Source: Amblyornis subalaris (Eukaryota > Chordata > Aves > Passeriformes > Ptilonorhynchidae). Taken from it: DNA of 64,000 nucleotides. Made by a program: the position numbers and the translations under genes. The stretch spans positions 957,314 to 1,021,313 of the forward strand of contig JACAXG010000080.1 in assembly GCA_018881555.1 (NCBI GenBank), given 5' to 3'. The notes under the pieces were generated by a model. The model had not been told where the DNA came from. It worked only from the letters and a program-made list of their open reading frames with translations, and ran no database searches. Shown here in pieces: positions 45,494 through 58,400 of the stretch (position 1 is the stretch's first letter; each line of letters begins with the position of its first letter).

Positions 45494-48310
45494 TCACATT
45501 ACACTCAACTGGAAACAAAAGGAAGGGCTAGAAGTGAGAGAAGCATTTATGCTTTGAGAACTTGGGGGTTGCAAATTCTCGATTTCACTGTCATGGTTAG
45601 GAAAATGTGGCAGTAAAGCAACTCAACCTTATTTCTAAATAAACAAAAAGATTGGTCAGTCTGCTGATGCAAGACAGACTAAAGAGAACAAGAGAACTAT
45701 TAAATTATCTCCACTTCTGGGATTCTGGCTATTCTTCTGCAAAGTGAATGGCTTATGCTAATCAGGATGCATCTGAAATGCATCATTCAAGCCTTCTTGT
45801 ACAAATATAGTTCTTATTTATCCCAAAAGATCCCCACCAGCTGGCAATGTTTGCATACAATGTTAAACCCAACCTCAAGAGCCCATGCATTATGAGTCAT
45901 TTTACACTTAAAAACATTAGTTCCCTTCACTGTTCTCCAAGACGGTGTATCCCACGAGAAGAATTTGAGTGGAATTCAACAATAATACACTATGTTACCA
46001 TCCAACTTCCTCCAGCACAAAGAAGTTACAAGTTTTCTGTTGTTCGGTGAGGTTTTTTNTTCCTCCTAACAGTGCTTTTCCTAAAGAACATCTCTGGGGA
46101 AGGGACAAAAGGATTTGCACCAATCCCTTCTATATGAATCAAATATTTATGCTATGCCCTCTTGAAGTACTTTCATGTAGTAACCTATGGAATGTGATCT
46201 CCTGACCTCAACACTCAAGCACGTCTAAATCAGCTGCCCTTTGAGCTGTATTAGAGACTGCAGAGAATTTTTATACATTTCTATCACAGGCATATGAAAA
46301 CCTTGTGGCCCAGCTGCAGCATTCTCTGCCACAAAGCTTTAGTCCAAAATGTGCTTCAGGAAAGGGGAATGCTTTGATTCTCCCACGTTTATGGCACAAT
46401 CTGATGTCGTGTGTCACCAGGAGCAGGCAGGATGAAGAACCACGCTATCAGCACACTAACCANGCAGCACAACTTAAACAAGTGTCATGGCAAACCGTGC
46501 CACAAGGACACTGTCCCACCACANGGCCCATTATGCCCATTCCACACTGCCCAGTTCCCTTCTGCCTCCAGTCTCCTCNCCAGGGCAGGCAGCACTGCCT
46601 GCAAAACATCCACAGGAGCAGAGGGACAAAGATCTTAAGGGGGAAGACCAGGCACCCCATTCCCTCCATCTGGAAATCCCACCCTTTCCTTAAGAAAAAT
46701 AAATCATTCTATGTTGTGTTTGTGGCTCCCAGGAATCTTTCAAGGGCAGGGGTTATGTTGCAAATAAGTGTCCTGGAAGTAAAAAGAGAGGGAGACCAGG
46801 TGGCCCAGATGAACCTGCAACTTCAACCATAGGACAAATTTTTCCAGGGTCAGCTCATGACCCTCCTCCCTCGAGGAGGAGGCACTGAGGGAACCCTGGT
46901 GAAAGTCTGACCCNGAGATTTAACAGGGTCATGGTCCTGATGATAGAGTTCATGTTTTCAGAGCAGCCCTGAAAAACTGACACGATGCTGCCCATCACTC
47001 ACACAGGAATAGCACAAGGGTGTAGGGAAAGCTCGAGAACATGGTTCTTGTGTTCCCACCCGATCTGGTAGAAAGGCTCAGTCCTCAGAAAAAGTCAAGG
47101 GCAGCAGAAAAAAAGAGAGACAGCAGCCAAAACCTATGCCCTGTCCCCTGTCCCAGGATGGACCCTGGTCAGTCACCTACCCCAGTCCCCTCTCAAGGTG
47201 CCCCACTGGCTGCTGCACCACAGCAGAGACTGAGGCATCCCCAGGTAGCTCTGAGGGTCCAGCAGCCCAGAGCACCCTGACTTGCTGCCCCAGCTTCTCC
47301 ACTTTTCTTTCCCACAGAAATCCCTCCAGGGAAGAGGAAGGGGGGGAAAAAACTAAGAAAAGAAAGAACAGGGACCAGGACAGATCAGTATGTAGCACTT
47401 CCTGTATCATCCACAGGAAAAACCCACGCAGCGGGGAAGAGCTTGGTGTCAAGGCTGGTTTCACCGCATGAACAGGCAGTTCCTCCTGCTGGGGGATGCT
47501 GTGTGTTTCCAGAGGGAACAATACAATCTTCCCTGACNCAAGGAGTCCTACTGCCAACCACACAAAATTCCACAGGTCCTTCCCTTGCAGAAATGGCTGG
47601 TAGCAAAGAAGGAAGGAGGGGAAGGAGAAATGTGGGTGCAGAGCTGGAGAAGGAAAATGAGACATTCACTAGGATATTATCACTTGTAAACCAGGACACA
47701 TTCTGCACTTGGCTCCTACAGAAAGGAGTATTCTGCAAAATATGTTTCCCTGCACAGAGACTGGGCCTCCATCCAGTTATTATGTGCACGTCCCTGCTGT
47801 GTTTTCAGTCTTACTTCGAAAAAAAAAATCTCAAAACAAAGAAAACATCTCCTCATATTCACTCTGCACAGTGCCAAGCATGTTCCTAGCCATGTTCAAT
47901 AATCTGTTAAGGCGTGTTCATCGTGGGTGCAACACTTTTACACCTTGTGACACAGTAGTAAAGCACTTAATGTAAAACAAATTCCAGTGTGAAACAAGAA
48001 ATCGGCCGACTGTGGCAGCCCTGTTTGCACGTGTGATACATAAATGCACATGTAAATGCACATACGAGCTCCTCTGTGGAGCAGCACCAGCAAAGACAAT
48101 NCCAACACGTGGATTAGAAGCACAATGACTGCGATTATTTTCTCAAAAGAAAGGAGCACCACAAGAAACGGCTGCTTTCAAACACAGCCTGACACAAACC
48201 CACTTCAGCGACTTCCACCGAGTTTTACTCAATCCAATTACACACAAGTACATCACTACTCATTCTGGCAATTCACTACCAGTGATGAAATAGGTGGGTG
48301 AGCGTATTTC

Positions 48311-48330
48311 TTTTTTTTTTTTTTTTTTTT
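48311..48330. repeat. Poly(T) tract of 20 bp
   Basis: A 20-T run, followed on the plus strand by cctgcag. On the gene strand it is an A run about 150 nt downstream of the donor at 48478. Likely a simple repeat. Confidence 0.85.
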
Positions 48331-48478
48331 CCTGCAGGAATTTTGCAAGATGAAAAGTAAACTTTACAGGAGAGAGAAGTGATGGGCAAAAGCTGACAGG
48401 GAAGAGAGCCAGTCTAACTCCCAGGTTTCGGCTGAAGAAAGAATGCAGAGTCGCCTGCACCATGAGCACATCTCTTAC

Positions 48479-48900
48479 CTACTGATCTGCTGAAGACAAA
48501 AGGGTTTTCTTCTTTTCAGAAACTGGACACTTGTAGCTCGTTGGGTCAGTCACACAAAGCTTCCCTGCTGCCAAAGGTATTCTTTTTCCCCTCGGGTTTT
48601 TGTTGTTGTTGTTTGGTTTTTTACCCCAGAGAGTAAAGGGCAGAACAGTGGATTCAGCAGGGGCAAAGGGTGGAATTCGAGATTCAACGGGCCGGAGAAC
48701 CGCAGAGCTCTCTCCAAAAGATGCTGTATTTCAAGGCGCTTTCATTTGCAAATCCTTCTTCATCCTCAGTGTCAATAAAACTGGAGGAGGGGGAGTAAAC
48801 TTTTTTTAACCGCAGAAATAAACCGGACTCCACAGAACGGGGAATGTGATACGAACCGGATTTGTGGCTCGACTTTTTCGTTTATTAAAAATAAATATAC
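48479..48900 (-). other. AMOT: Possible alternative AMOT 5' UTR exon (5' end uncertain)
   Basis: On the gene strand a strong donor, CAGTAG|GTAAGA, ends a potential exon at 48479. The sequence upstream of it is unique, less GC-rich and joins the CpG island. It could be a first exon starting at the 3' edge of the island, a longer alternative form of exon 1, or a chance donor. The exon start is arbitrary. Confidence 0.3.
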
Positions 48901-49161
48901 TCTCAGAACAGGCGATCGAGCGGGGAGGGTAAAAAAAATCCAAGAGTCAGCCGGGACCTGCCCGCGGTGCCTGGGAGGAGGATAGCGGAACCTCGAGAGC
49001 GGCAGGGGAAGCACAAAGAGGGGCAAGTCCGCGTCCCGGCGGCAGCCGGGCTGTCAGTGGCAGCGCCGCCCGGGGCACTCGCAGCGCCCGCGGCCCCGGC
49101 AGCCAAGGGCGGCCCGCAGCATCGCGCCCGGCCGGGCTGCGCTCGCTCCTTCCCCGGTTAC

Positions 49162-49400
49162 CTGGGCGCGGCGGCGAGCCCGGCACCGGCTCCGGCTCAG
49201 CCTCGGCGGCACGGCACACACCGGACCGGAGCGGAGCCGGCGGCGCGGGCGGCTCGGCTGGGCTCGGCTCCCTCTGCTCCGCTCCTTCCGCTGCTGAGGG
49301 CGCGGGCGGCCCGCGGGAGCGCTGGGCCGGGCCGGGCAGGAAGCGCCGCCGCCCCCGGGCCCGCCCCGCCCGCGGCACCGCCCCCGCCCGCCCCTGCCGC
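49162..49400 (-). other. AMOT: Probable AMOT exon 1 (5' UTR or N-terminal extension; 5' end inferred)
   Basis: Ends at the consensus donor CAG|GTAACC. Spliced to 33651 it would add 5' UTR to the ATG at 33604. The frame running from an ATG at 49378 is open through the junction (217 nt here, one base carried over) and through the 47 nt of exon 2, so translation could start 88 codons earlier. The predicted extension is Pro/Ala/Arg-rich, as expected from open GC-rich DNA. The start of the exon is a guess. Confidence 0.5.
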
Positions 49401-49560
49401 CGCCACCGCCGCTATTGTGTGCGGGCACCGCTCCCCGACCGGCCCGGGCCCCTCCATCGCCGCCACCGCCGCTATTGTGTGCGGGCACCGCTCCCCGACC
49501 GGCCCGGGCCCCTCCATCGCCGCTGTTGTGTGCGGGCACCGCCGCACCGACCGGCCCGCG
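49399..49560. repeat. 60-bp tandem duplication plus partial third copy in CpG island
   Basis: Two copies of exactly 60 bp (about 49399-49458 and 49459-49518) share the core gctattgtgtgcgggcaccg, then ctccccgaccggcccgggcc. A shorter, diverged third copy follows with gctgttgtgtgcgggcaccg. Every copy carries an ATTGT/ACAAT core, so the array multiplies a potential SOX-type or other factor site next to the promoter. Confidence 0.92.
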
Positions 49561-49589
49561 GGCAGGGGAGCGCCCCGTGCAGCTCCTGG

Positions 49590-50145
49590 CCCGGCACAGA
49601 CACCCCAACAATCCCACCCTGTGCATCCCTGGGAGCGTTGTCCAAACGCTCCTGGAGCTCNGGCAGCCTCGGGGCCGTGACCATCCCCTGGGGAGCCTGT
49701 TCAGTGCCCCANCACCCTCTGGGGGAAGAATCTTTCCCTGATATCCAACCTAACCCTCCCTNGTACAGCTCCAGCCGTTCCCTCGGGTCCTGTCACTGAT
49801 CCCAGAGACCAAAGATCGGGGCTGCCCCAGCGCTGCCCCTCGGGGGATGCTGAAGAGCACAATGAGTCTCCCCCCAGTCTCTGCCACGCTGAACAAACCA
49901 AGTGACCTCAGCCACTTCCTGTAAGACTTTCCCTCCAGACCCTTCCCCATCCTCNTGGCCTCCTTTGGGCACTCTCTAAAAGCTTTATGTCTTTTTTTAT
50001 CTTGTGNTGCCCAAAACTGCCCCCAGCACTTGAGGTGAGGCCGCCCCAGCGCAGAGCAGAGTGGCACAATCTCCTCGCTCAGCCATCTGGTGATGCTCTG
50101 CCCTGTGCATCCAGCACAGCCCGGATCCTGCTGCAGGAGGAGTCA
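49590..50145 (-). mobile_element. CR1 3' region fragment (about 0.55 kb) abutting the promoter
   Basis: Reads as reverse-complement CR1: gtgcatccctgggagcgttg, tccaaacgctcctggagctc, gggagcctgttcagtgccc, ttccctcgggtcctgtcact, gctgaacaaaccaagtgacc, tcctttgggcactctctaaa, tgcccaaaactgcccccagc, gaggtgaggccgccccagcg. Moderately diverged, with no intact ORF. It lies immediately upstream of the CpG island. Confidence 0.92.
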
Positions 50146-52842
50146 CCTGGGCACCTGTGGAAGCACCCACAGGAGCCAGCCCCGAGGTCGCAAAACCAAC
50201 CCACTGGAGTGAAATGGGTTTATACCAACGTATGCCAGCCAAGGATTCATCCACTTTTTGCTGGCCAAATGCTGAAAATAAATGAAAGTGTGGCAAGAAC
50301 TGATCACAATTAACTGTACATAGGCAGGGTATTAGAGGCGATCCCTGTATATAATGTTCTGCTTAAAACAAAATGTACATCACATAATCTGTCAAACACA
50401 GTCTATCCTAATAGTAAATATCCACAGACCTCTACTTCTCTGGCACAGCTGGAAAGAATAGTCAGTGTGGGAAGAGGAGATGGGAGAGACTTCAGTTCTC
50501 CTCCCCAAGTACAGCTATGATTTTGCTGTGTTTCAGCATTCTACCACACGATAAAAGATGGTGGCCACGTCCAGAGGTGCCTTTTGCTGAAGGCTTTAGT
50601 GCCTGGACTCACACTGTAGTAGTTCAACTCCTAAAACAGTGTAGTTTAAACATTCCACAACCTTTACAGCAAAGCATGAACACATCCCCTTTGTGCATGT
50701 CTCCCCATTCAAAAGCCACTAAAAGGACCCCAAAATGTTGCTAAAAAGAAAGACTTAAGCCAGTCTCCTTTTGGAAGATCTAATATATTACTAGTAATGG
50801 CAGTAANACAGTCAGCTCTGCAGTGGAACCAGTCTTTGCACCAGAGAGGCAAAGCTCTTGTCNTGAAATGGGGTAAGCAGCACCAACTTCTCCTCACCCC
50901 ATCCCTGTAATCAGGGCAAATCCNCAGTCTAAACAAGGCCGAGATAACAAACTGGTCCTTCAGTTGGGACTTATTTGTGTACAAACAATCGTACCCTGCC
51001 TTTCTCACAATCCACCTCCTCCTCCAGCTTTTGCATACAGAGCACTGGAATCCTCCCCCAGTGAGGTCATTCCTGTCCTGAGCTCCAGAGGAGGACAATC
51101 TCCCAGTGACAGCTTCCACTTGGCTCCTGCTCATTACCTTGTAATTTCAAAGAAGAGCGAAACAAAAAATGGAATGCAGCTGTCATGGTGTGTCCACAGC
51201 TGATTTAATACATAAAGGCCTGACCATGCAAATATGAAGCCCACTAAGCAATCCCAGTTTGGTAAGGTTTAGCCCTAAGATGCCACCAGTTTCCAAAAGA
51301 ACGAAGAGTGCAAAACCTGGCCACGTGTCAAATCCTTGCACTGTGAAATTTGGCCTTCACGTGAGGAGAGATGGCATGATTCAGCCACTTGCCTTTTAAT
51401 CACTCTGAGCAAATGAATCCTTTCCGACATTCCCAACTCTTAACACTGAAAAGAAAGACTTGGACGAAAATTCAGGAAATCAAGTTACAGAAATCCCAAA
51501 TGCAGCATCTATAAACATCTATTTTTTTCCCTCCTCATAACCAACATTCATTCATTGGAACGTTTTAATGGAACAAATGCAGAAACACATGTAAACAGCT
51601 CATTAACATCCCATAACCTTACAGTCTGAAACGCCAAAAGGCAGTGCAGGAGCAGCTACTGAAGCCCATTCTGCTGGATGCTGTGGGGTGCCATGGCAAG
51701 GGAAATGCACAGCTAGAGTGAGTGAAAGAGTTATAAACTGTGCTTCAGTCACACATCCTGCCTCCCTCCCACACGCTCAACGAAAATATGGGAGTAAAGA
51801 GAGGAGGCAGAGTCATCAGGAAAGCACAACTATTGCTTCATGCAGGCACCGGGGAGCAGCGAGCCCTGCCCGAGGCGTGTTAACCTCGGCTCCTCTGCTG
51901 CTTANTCCAGCAGCACCGCTCATGTTCAACCCACGCAATTGGAGATACCAGCCTTATCGGAACTGCAAAAGAACAAAGCTGCGTGAAATCCAAACTCTCT
52001 TCCTTAAAATACTCTCCCCCTGTATCCTCCCTTCACCCAGCTCCCCGCCCAGCCGGGTCCCCAGGAGCTCCAGCACACATCTGAACGGCTGCCAGCGCAG
52101 GAAGCGAGCAGTTTCCATACACACATCACGCCACAATGTGGGAATTCAGGAAACAACACAAGAAAGGGGTTCCTAATAACTGTTCCAGCGTACTCGGGCC
52201 AATTTATGCAATCACACAAAGGTCACGGTGGTTGTGTTAAAAAGCACAAAAGGTAAGGCTACAACGGCCACTCGTTCCAAGCAGGAAGATAAATCTTGGG
52301 CTTAGGAAAACCCGGAGTTGCTCCACCTACAATTTTTTAAGAGGTTGTCCTTTGCATTCCTTAAAATTCCTCCATCTTAAAATTCCTCCCTCCAGGAATG
52401 GCTGTAACTCTTGCCGCCCTTTGTCCACAGCAGCTGGAGCTCAGGAAGCTGCTGATATTGTCCCTCCTGCACAGACACACCACAGCTCAGCTCAGCATCC
52501 ACTCAGCACAGCGGAGANGGGCCTGAATTACTTTCTGTGGATCTCTGATCTCAGGCCAGTTTAACAGAGCTTTTCTTCTTGCACATAAAAATAAACAGCA
52601 GGGCTCAGAAGTGGCATTTAGCTCTTGGCACCAGACAGAAGGTCCCCACCAAAGTGGGGGGTTCTTTGTCTATAAAATATGTTATTGGGCGAAATAATGA
52701 CCCTACAGTAAGCAGACAGTAATGCAAGAAGTAGTAAAAAAAACCTAAGAAGAGGAGTTGAGGATGTTTGCCAGGTGAGCAGGAGCAAGGAATAGGCATT
52801 TCTGAAAAGGGAGAGCATATTTCTTTTCATAGAAGCCAAAGT

Positions 52843-52973
52843 CAAAATTCCAGAATGGTTTGGGTTGGAAGGGACCTTAAAGCTCATCTCATTCCATCCC
52901 CCTGCCACGGGCAGGGACACCTTCCACCAGACCAGGTTGCTCCAAGCCCTGTCTAACCTGGACCTGAACACTT
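52843..52973 (-). mobile_element. CR1 3' end fragment
   Basis: Reads ccagaatggtttgggttgga, agggaccttaaagctcatct, ccctgccacgggcagggaca, ccagaccaggttgctccaag, acctggacctgaacactt: the reverse complement of the CR1 3' terminus. About 130 bp. Confidence 0.9.
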
Positions 52974-54949
52974 AGAGGTCAGTTTGACAGAGAGATTCAC
53001 TGAGAAAAAGGAAGTAAGCCAACCAATACATTAGGGAATACAGTTCAAAACAAGACTGAAACATTTCAAAACCTTGTAAAAATCACCAGTAATGTGTGGT
53101 ACAGGACAATCGAGTGGTTTGTCCAAAGTCAGGCTCGGAGAGGCCCTGCCTTGCTGCCCACATGGATAGTTGTGCAGGACATGCAGTATTGCAGCTTTTG
53201 CTGCTGTTTTACCACCTGGTTTTAGTACCCAGCACCTTCAGGGTGCCCATGGCCATCTTTAGGTCACATGCAGAGNATTTGGTGTTGCTGCCTCATCCAG
53301 CCCTGAGCTGTAACAAAGCCTGAAAGGCTCCCTCAGGTCCTGCCTTGGGTCCGGCTGGGGACCAGCCACGATTCCTGAGGAGAAACGGGATCAATGTGAC
53401 AGGCACGAGACTGAGGCATGAATTACATGTACACCCAGTCATCATTCACCAAGATGGCAGTGACACCTCTTTACAGACCAACAGCACCAGAAATTACTAC
53501 CACGACACTTGACAAGCGTGGAATTGCTAGAAAAATTCTACTTCTCAAAACACACACAAGCAGAAGTAGCTACACACTGTGAATTCCTCTGGCCTTCACT
53601 AAGTAATTGCTGTGTCTTTCTACACAAGTGTATTATTTTACCAAATCTATATAATAAAACTTTGATAACCACATAACTTCTGGGAGGGAAGTAACTGATA
53701 CAGAAACTTTTGCACAGCCAAGTTCAAGTCCTGTCTCTATTGTGATTGACACTGTAACTCGGCCCCAGCTCATCTGAGGTTTTGCAGGCTGCTGTGTGTG
53801 AAGGTTTTTACAAGTATGTCAGGCTGGGAGGTACCTCTAATGGGCTGTAACTCAAGTGCAGCAAGGTTCCTCGGGTGAAGAAAAGGCTGCAAGGCAGGGG
53901 GAGAACAGGAACGGCTTAGCACAGTGAAATGTAATATAGAGGTCAGCAGTGACATGTCACCCGTGAGGTGATTGATCAGGTACCACCTGTAAGGAGAATT
54001 ATTCTAACTGCTGAACCCTGGCCCCTCTCCTTGCAGAATTTCAGAACAGAGCCGTGTATCCAGGAGAGTGATAAACAACTGCCAACGATGGGAAAACAAA
54101 TGTTCCAGCTTTGCCCTAAACACATTCACACCCCAGGGCCCTCCAGTTAAACGTAGTTTGGGCAAACTAAGAACAGCAGGGTTAGTCTGGACAAAGGGAT
54201 TTCCTTACAAGACACTGTTCTTCCCCCAGAGATGGACCTGGAAGCCTGTAACTGATATCTATTATATGTTAACAACCTTGATGTAGGAAAGTTGACCATC
54301 TCCCTTGCTTCTCTGCACTCTTGCCTCTCAAGTCTCCTTAAAAAGAGATGTGTCTTCAAAGGCCGCTGAAATTAATTGAAAGATTCCCTCAACTTCCCGT
54401 GGATTTGGATCAGAGTGAACTATAAGAGTAAGGCATGGAGGCACTGAACTTCAGCACAGTATTTCCTTGCTCTCAAGGACTAAAGATTGTATGAAACTAC
54501 AAGTGAACAAGATGCACAGCAGGTTCTGCAGCAAAACCCAGATTTGATAATCCTGATATTTCAATGACCATAAAGTCTAAGAGGGGACAACCACAGCTGA
54601 TTTGATAGCAAAAAACCCAACCTCTTCAAAGCCTCAAGGACTTGAAATGGTGCAGCTGTATTGATAAATACCACAGGGATGGGGGAGAGGAAGTGCTTTT
54701 TGATTTCAAGCTCTTGCAACTCATTTTTAATGTAGATGTCAGAAGCAGACTCAGAACAGAAATTAAAGAGGCCCAACCAACAGTAATTTTTGACTGGAAG
54801 CAACCCTGCCTTGCTTGGGAAGGGTAAAGGTATGGTCTCAGTGAAACACTGAGTGCCAAGTACTTGCTACAGCTCTGCTAATTGCAGGAGCAGAACCATC
54901 TTCCCCTGCTATGGAGAGACTGTACTGAGGAGCAACCAGCTTATTTTGA

Positions 54950-55420
54950 ACATGAAATTAAAGATAAGTAAAAGGAGAAAAAAAAGGTCAAACATATTGA
55001 AGCAAAATAGATTAATTTCTGTTAAATAACTGCTTCAAAAAGTGCCAATTAGAATTTTTATGAATACACAGATGTGCTCCTAAAAACAATCTTTCCCCTG
55101 TAGTAAGCTACAAAAAGATTGATAATTAGAGAGAGCAAGATATCAAGTTACAGGTAATTGATTAACATTTCATTTTCATGTAAATGAGAAACTAAAAATA
55201 GAATTATGGAACAAAATCTGATTAGATTTTACAATCAATTTCAGAAGCTGCTGCCACATCCTGGAAGAGCACCAGCACTCTCTGCTGGTGATCTTTGTTC
55301 AACAGTTATCAAGAGAAAAATGAGGAATGAAAATGCATTATGTTCTTGATATGAAATGCCATTTTTGTTTTAAATGGATGATTAATTAGATCCCTATCAA
55401 TCTGGCAAACAGCAGNTCTA
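54950..55420. promoter_or_regulatory. Candidate non-coding regulatory element
   Basis: An AT-rich block packed with homeodomain-type cores (taattgattaa, gatgattaattag, ctgattag), an octamer-like atgtaaatga and a perfect inverted repeat at 55270-55290 (CACCAGCA, 5-nt loop, TGCTGGTG). There are no useful ORFs. The look is that of a conserved vertebrate enhancer, but conservation was not tested. Confidence 0.3.
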
Positions 55421-58400
55421 GGAGCTAGTTGTGCTTTTGGAAACAACACAGCCATTACTCAGAGCTGCATTTACTCTGGGCAATCATCACTCACTGGAAT
55501 AAATTTCACTGTCTCAAATAAACATTTGATGTAAATGCTTCTCTCAGCAGAAAGCACTTCTGTGAGGCTGCAACACAAAGACAAGCTGGTGTGAGAAATT
55601 CCCATGATGCCAAATCCCTTGGCTCCACCCTGACTTTCCATCAATTTTTGAGCTATGCCAAGAAAAACAGCTCTCCTTAAAGACNTCCTAGCACAGCTCC
55701 ACCACCTTCCCCGACGGGAGCCACAGTGGGAATGCTGCTGTGTGTTAATCAAAGCAAACCTGCTCCCAGCCCTGCCTCTGTTCCACCCTTTGCCAGGAAG
55801 CTGGAAAAGCTTTGATTCCCTCTCCCCAGGATGCACCCAAGCCTTGTCTCCTGGATGACCTTACACACCTGAGCCAGAGCCTGCACAGGGACAAATAAGC
55901 AGCAAAAATAAACCCAAAGCCAAGCACCTCAGGGCCAGCTGTCCCAAACTGTGCTCACATCAGGCACCAGTAAGAAGGGTTAAAAACTGGCAAATTGAAT
56001 CCATTGCAGCTCATGAAGTGTGGGAAACAAAAGAGACAATGTTAAGNACAGAGTATTCATTAGCAAAGGGCTCAAGTTTCTTGGCTTCTGCCATCTGCTT
56101 CCCAAAGGCCATTTTTCAAGGTAGCTTTTTGTTCTTTAGTTTTGAATGTAGCTGAGGAAAGACATCCTACTCCTTCTTAGCTAATGAACTAAATCTCAGT
56201 ACACGTTCAATGGCTTAAAATAATTTGTCTTTTTAATTCTCTGGGGACAAGAAGGGAAGCCAAGGTCAGAGATGGGGTTTTTCTGCTGGGCTACAGTAGG
56301 ATGTGGATGAGAACTTTACCTGACACAGCTGACCCAAAGACCTCAGACACCTGCATGAATATTCATTTACACTATGGTATTAAATGCATTAAAAAATCAG
56401 TGTTTACAAAAAAAAATACATGAGACTTCATAATGCAGTAGACATCTGTATATTATGTGTAGCAAGATACACAGCCCTTTCAACTGTTTTCCTTTATGAA
56501 GTAGAAATTGGGAAGAACAGCTCCTGAATTAAAAAAACAGCAGAAGCAGCTCTGAGCCCTAAAAGGAACACACACAGTGGTAAAAATAAGTGAGCTTTAA
56601 CACAGTCNTAAGTCAAAGTCAGGAATAATTGTTCTAACGCATTCTGCTCCTGACAAATCTCAAATTTAGAAGAGTTTCACATCTGCTGAGAGTNCCATGG
56701 AACTTTTTAAGCATTCAGGGATCACTGACACTTGGCAGAGTGGGACAGAGTGACAGCCAAATGCCAAGCACAGCTCTGAAACACTGCATGAGGAACAGAC
56801 ATTCCTGCCTAAGAGGCCAGAGCAAGTTTCTCACTGTAGAGAAGGACAAAAGTTTTCAAACCTGAAGTTTCCTACTTCTCAAGAAATTTATATTGTGGAC
56901 ATGACAGGACCCAGCCAGAGAGCACTGACCTCCAAGGAATGAGGAGATGCTCAAAGCCTTGAGAACTTGAGCAACTACAGGAAATTAGCATGATTACTTT
57001 TTTAATATTATTAACTATACATGCCAGACTGCTCTTAAATATTCTCTTCCCACATTCCTGCCCACACCTTTACCTTCGTGCCGTAGGAATTCTGTATTCA
57101 GCTCTGCCCCTTGATCATTAATGCAGACTCCTGAGCTTCAGACTTCAAAGCAAAGCAGGAGGAAGAGTCACAGGCCCAGGACTGGGACAGCATCAAACCC
57201 TCCCTGGGCAGGAACCTCCACCTTCTGCTCCACTGCACAAACACCTCCTGCTATCAGGACTGGGAAAGTCAGGGATTTCTGTGGAGCTGCCCACAGATTA
57301 AGTTAATAAGGCAGCCCAGCAGTGCCTCATCTCCTCCCGCCTCCCAAACACTGGTCAAAGGAAGGAAATGGGAATGTCTCCTGGGGTAAGGGAAAGAAAA
57401 ACATGAGCACTCTACAAATGCACAAGGGAAGAAACCAAGGGCTTCATTGTGTGGAAANGCACTTCTCCAGGAACCCTCTTCTCTTCTCCTGCCTCCCCTA
57501 AGCAGCACATGGTAATGTTCTTAGAGAGCCAATCATCACCTACAATGGTCGTGGTTTAGTTTTTATTCCTGACTTTTCTGTTTTTCCTTCTCACCCTTCC
57601 TCATTCTGCTGCTCAAAATGTCTGCAGTCCCAGCTTCCTCATTTCTGCAGGTCCCCCTCTGTCCTGTGTAGCACATTCCCAGTCCCACCAGCATTACTTG
57701 GAGCTCCAGTCATGCCTCACTACTCAAAGTTTCCAGCATATGAGACTGAATTACAGTTAACACAATACAAATGAAGAAATTACAGCACAGATATATCAAG
57801 ATACANGTCTGTCCAAGACCCTAAGGGACTTAGGGACTCATTTTAATGTAACTTGCAATCAGCATCCCTTTGAGTTACATTTGAAAATTACACCAGCATT
57901 CCTTGGCCAAGATTAAGCCTCATCAGGCTCAGGCAGAAAGGCAGGCTGGGCTTTTTCAGCTTTATTTGTAGNTGCTCTTATATCACCAACTTTCAAGGAA
58001 ATTACACAACACCTGACTAACACAGGTGCAGTTCCTTTAGTGGTAAGAAAGCTGCTACAGATCACCAGACTCAGGAATTTTCGCTGACAAGATGGTCTAC
58101 GCCTGCTCTAAGTTACACACTGCAATGGTACAGTGGGAGAAGCTGTTGTAGATACACACACTGCCCTCATCAGCCTCCAGATCCCTCATAAACACTGGGC
58201 TAAAGTGATGGTGGATGGTGTCACAGAGCAATGATTTACTTACTGAGAAGGTGAACTGTAAAGCCAAACTCGGAAATTTCTCTGCCTAACGAGAATGTTG
58301 CAATTAGGTCATAGCTGAGCAAAAACATTCCCACAGAATAACTAAGATGTGACAGCAGGTACTTGGAACAAGAACAAGGATTTCATCCACATAGCCCTGC

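Larger units (their letters stand above)
33652..49161 (-). other. AMOT: AMOT 5' intron (about 15.5 kb, inferred)
   Basis: Inferred from the donor GTAACC after 49162 to the acceptor ccttag before 33651. It contains a short CR1 fragment at about 42.44-42.53 kb, poly(A) tracts at about 43.19 and 45.48 kb, a 20-T run at 48311-48330 and a second strong minus-strand donor at 48478. Several 100-170 codon ORFs occur on both strands (for example near 41.5, 46.4 and 47.2-47.9 kb) but none resembles a protein family I recognise. Confidence 0.65.
48950..49580 (-). promoter_or_regulatory. AMOT: CpG island: probable main AMOT promoter
   Basis: Very GC-rich, CpG-dense sequence directly upstream of the only long stretch lacking coding exons, with a good gene-strand donor (CCCAG|GTAACC) at 49162/49161. 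It carries multiple GC-box-like cccgccc and gggcggg elements and no evident TATA box. It includes the 60-bp tandem duplication on its upstream side. The exact transcription start cannot be seen; it probably lies between about 49.2 and 49.5 kb. Confidence 0.7.

Noticed and set aside
47177..47889. Overlapping ORFs of 130-160 codons near 47.2-47.9 kb
   Set aside because: They occur on both strands in the same place with no recognisable protein features; probably chance ORFs in the 5' intron.
48300..48345. Plus-strand 3' splice site made by 20 T followed by cctgcag
   Set aside because: No plus-strand exon, donor or ORF follows; it is most simply a poly(T) repeat.
48947..49680. Several 100-240 codon ORFs on both strands in the first CpG island
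   Set aside because: By-products of GC-richness and the 60-bp duplication. Only the frame joining AMOT exon 2 was kept, as a finding rather than as a CDS.
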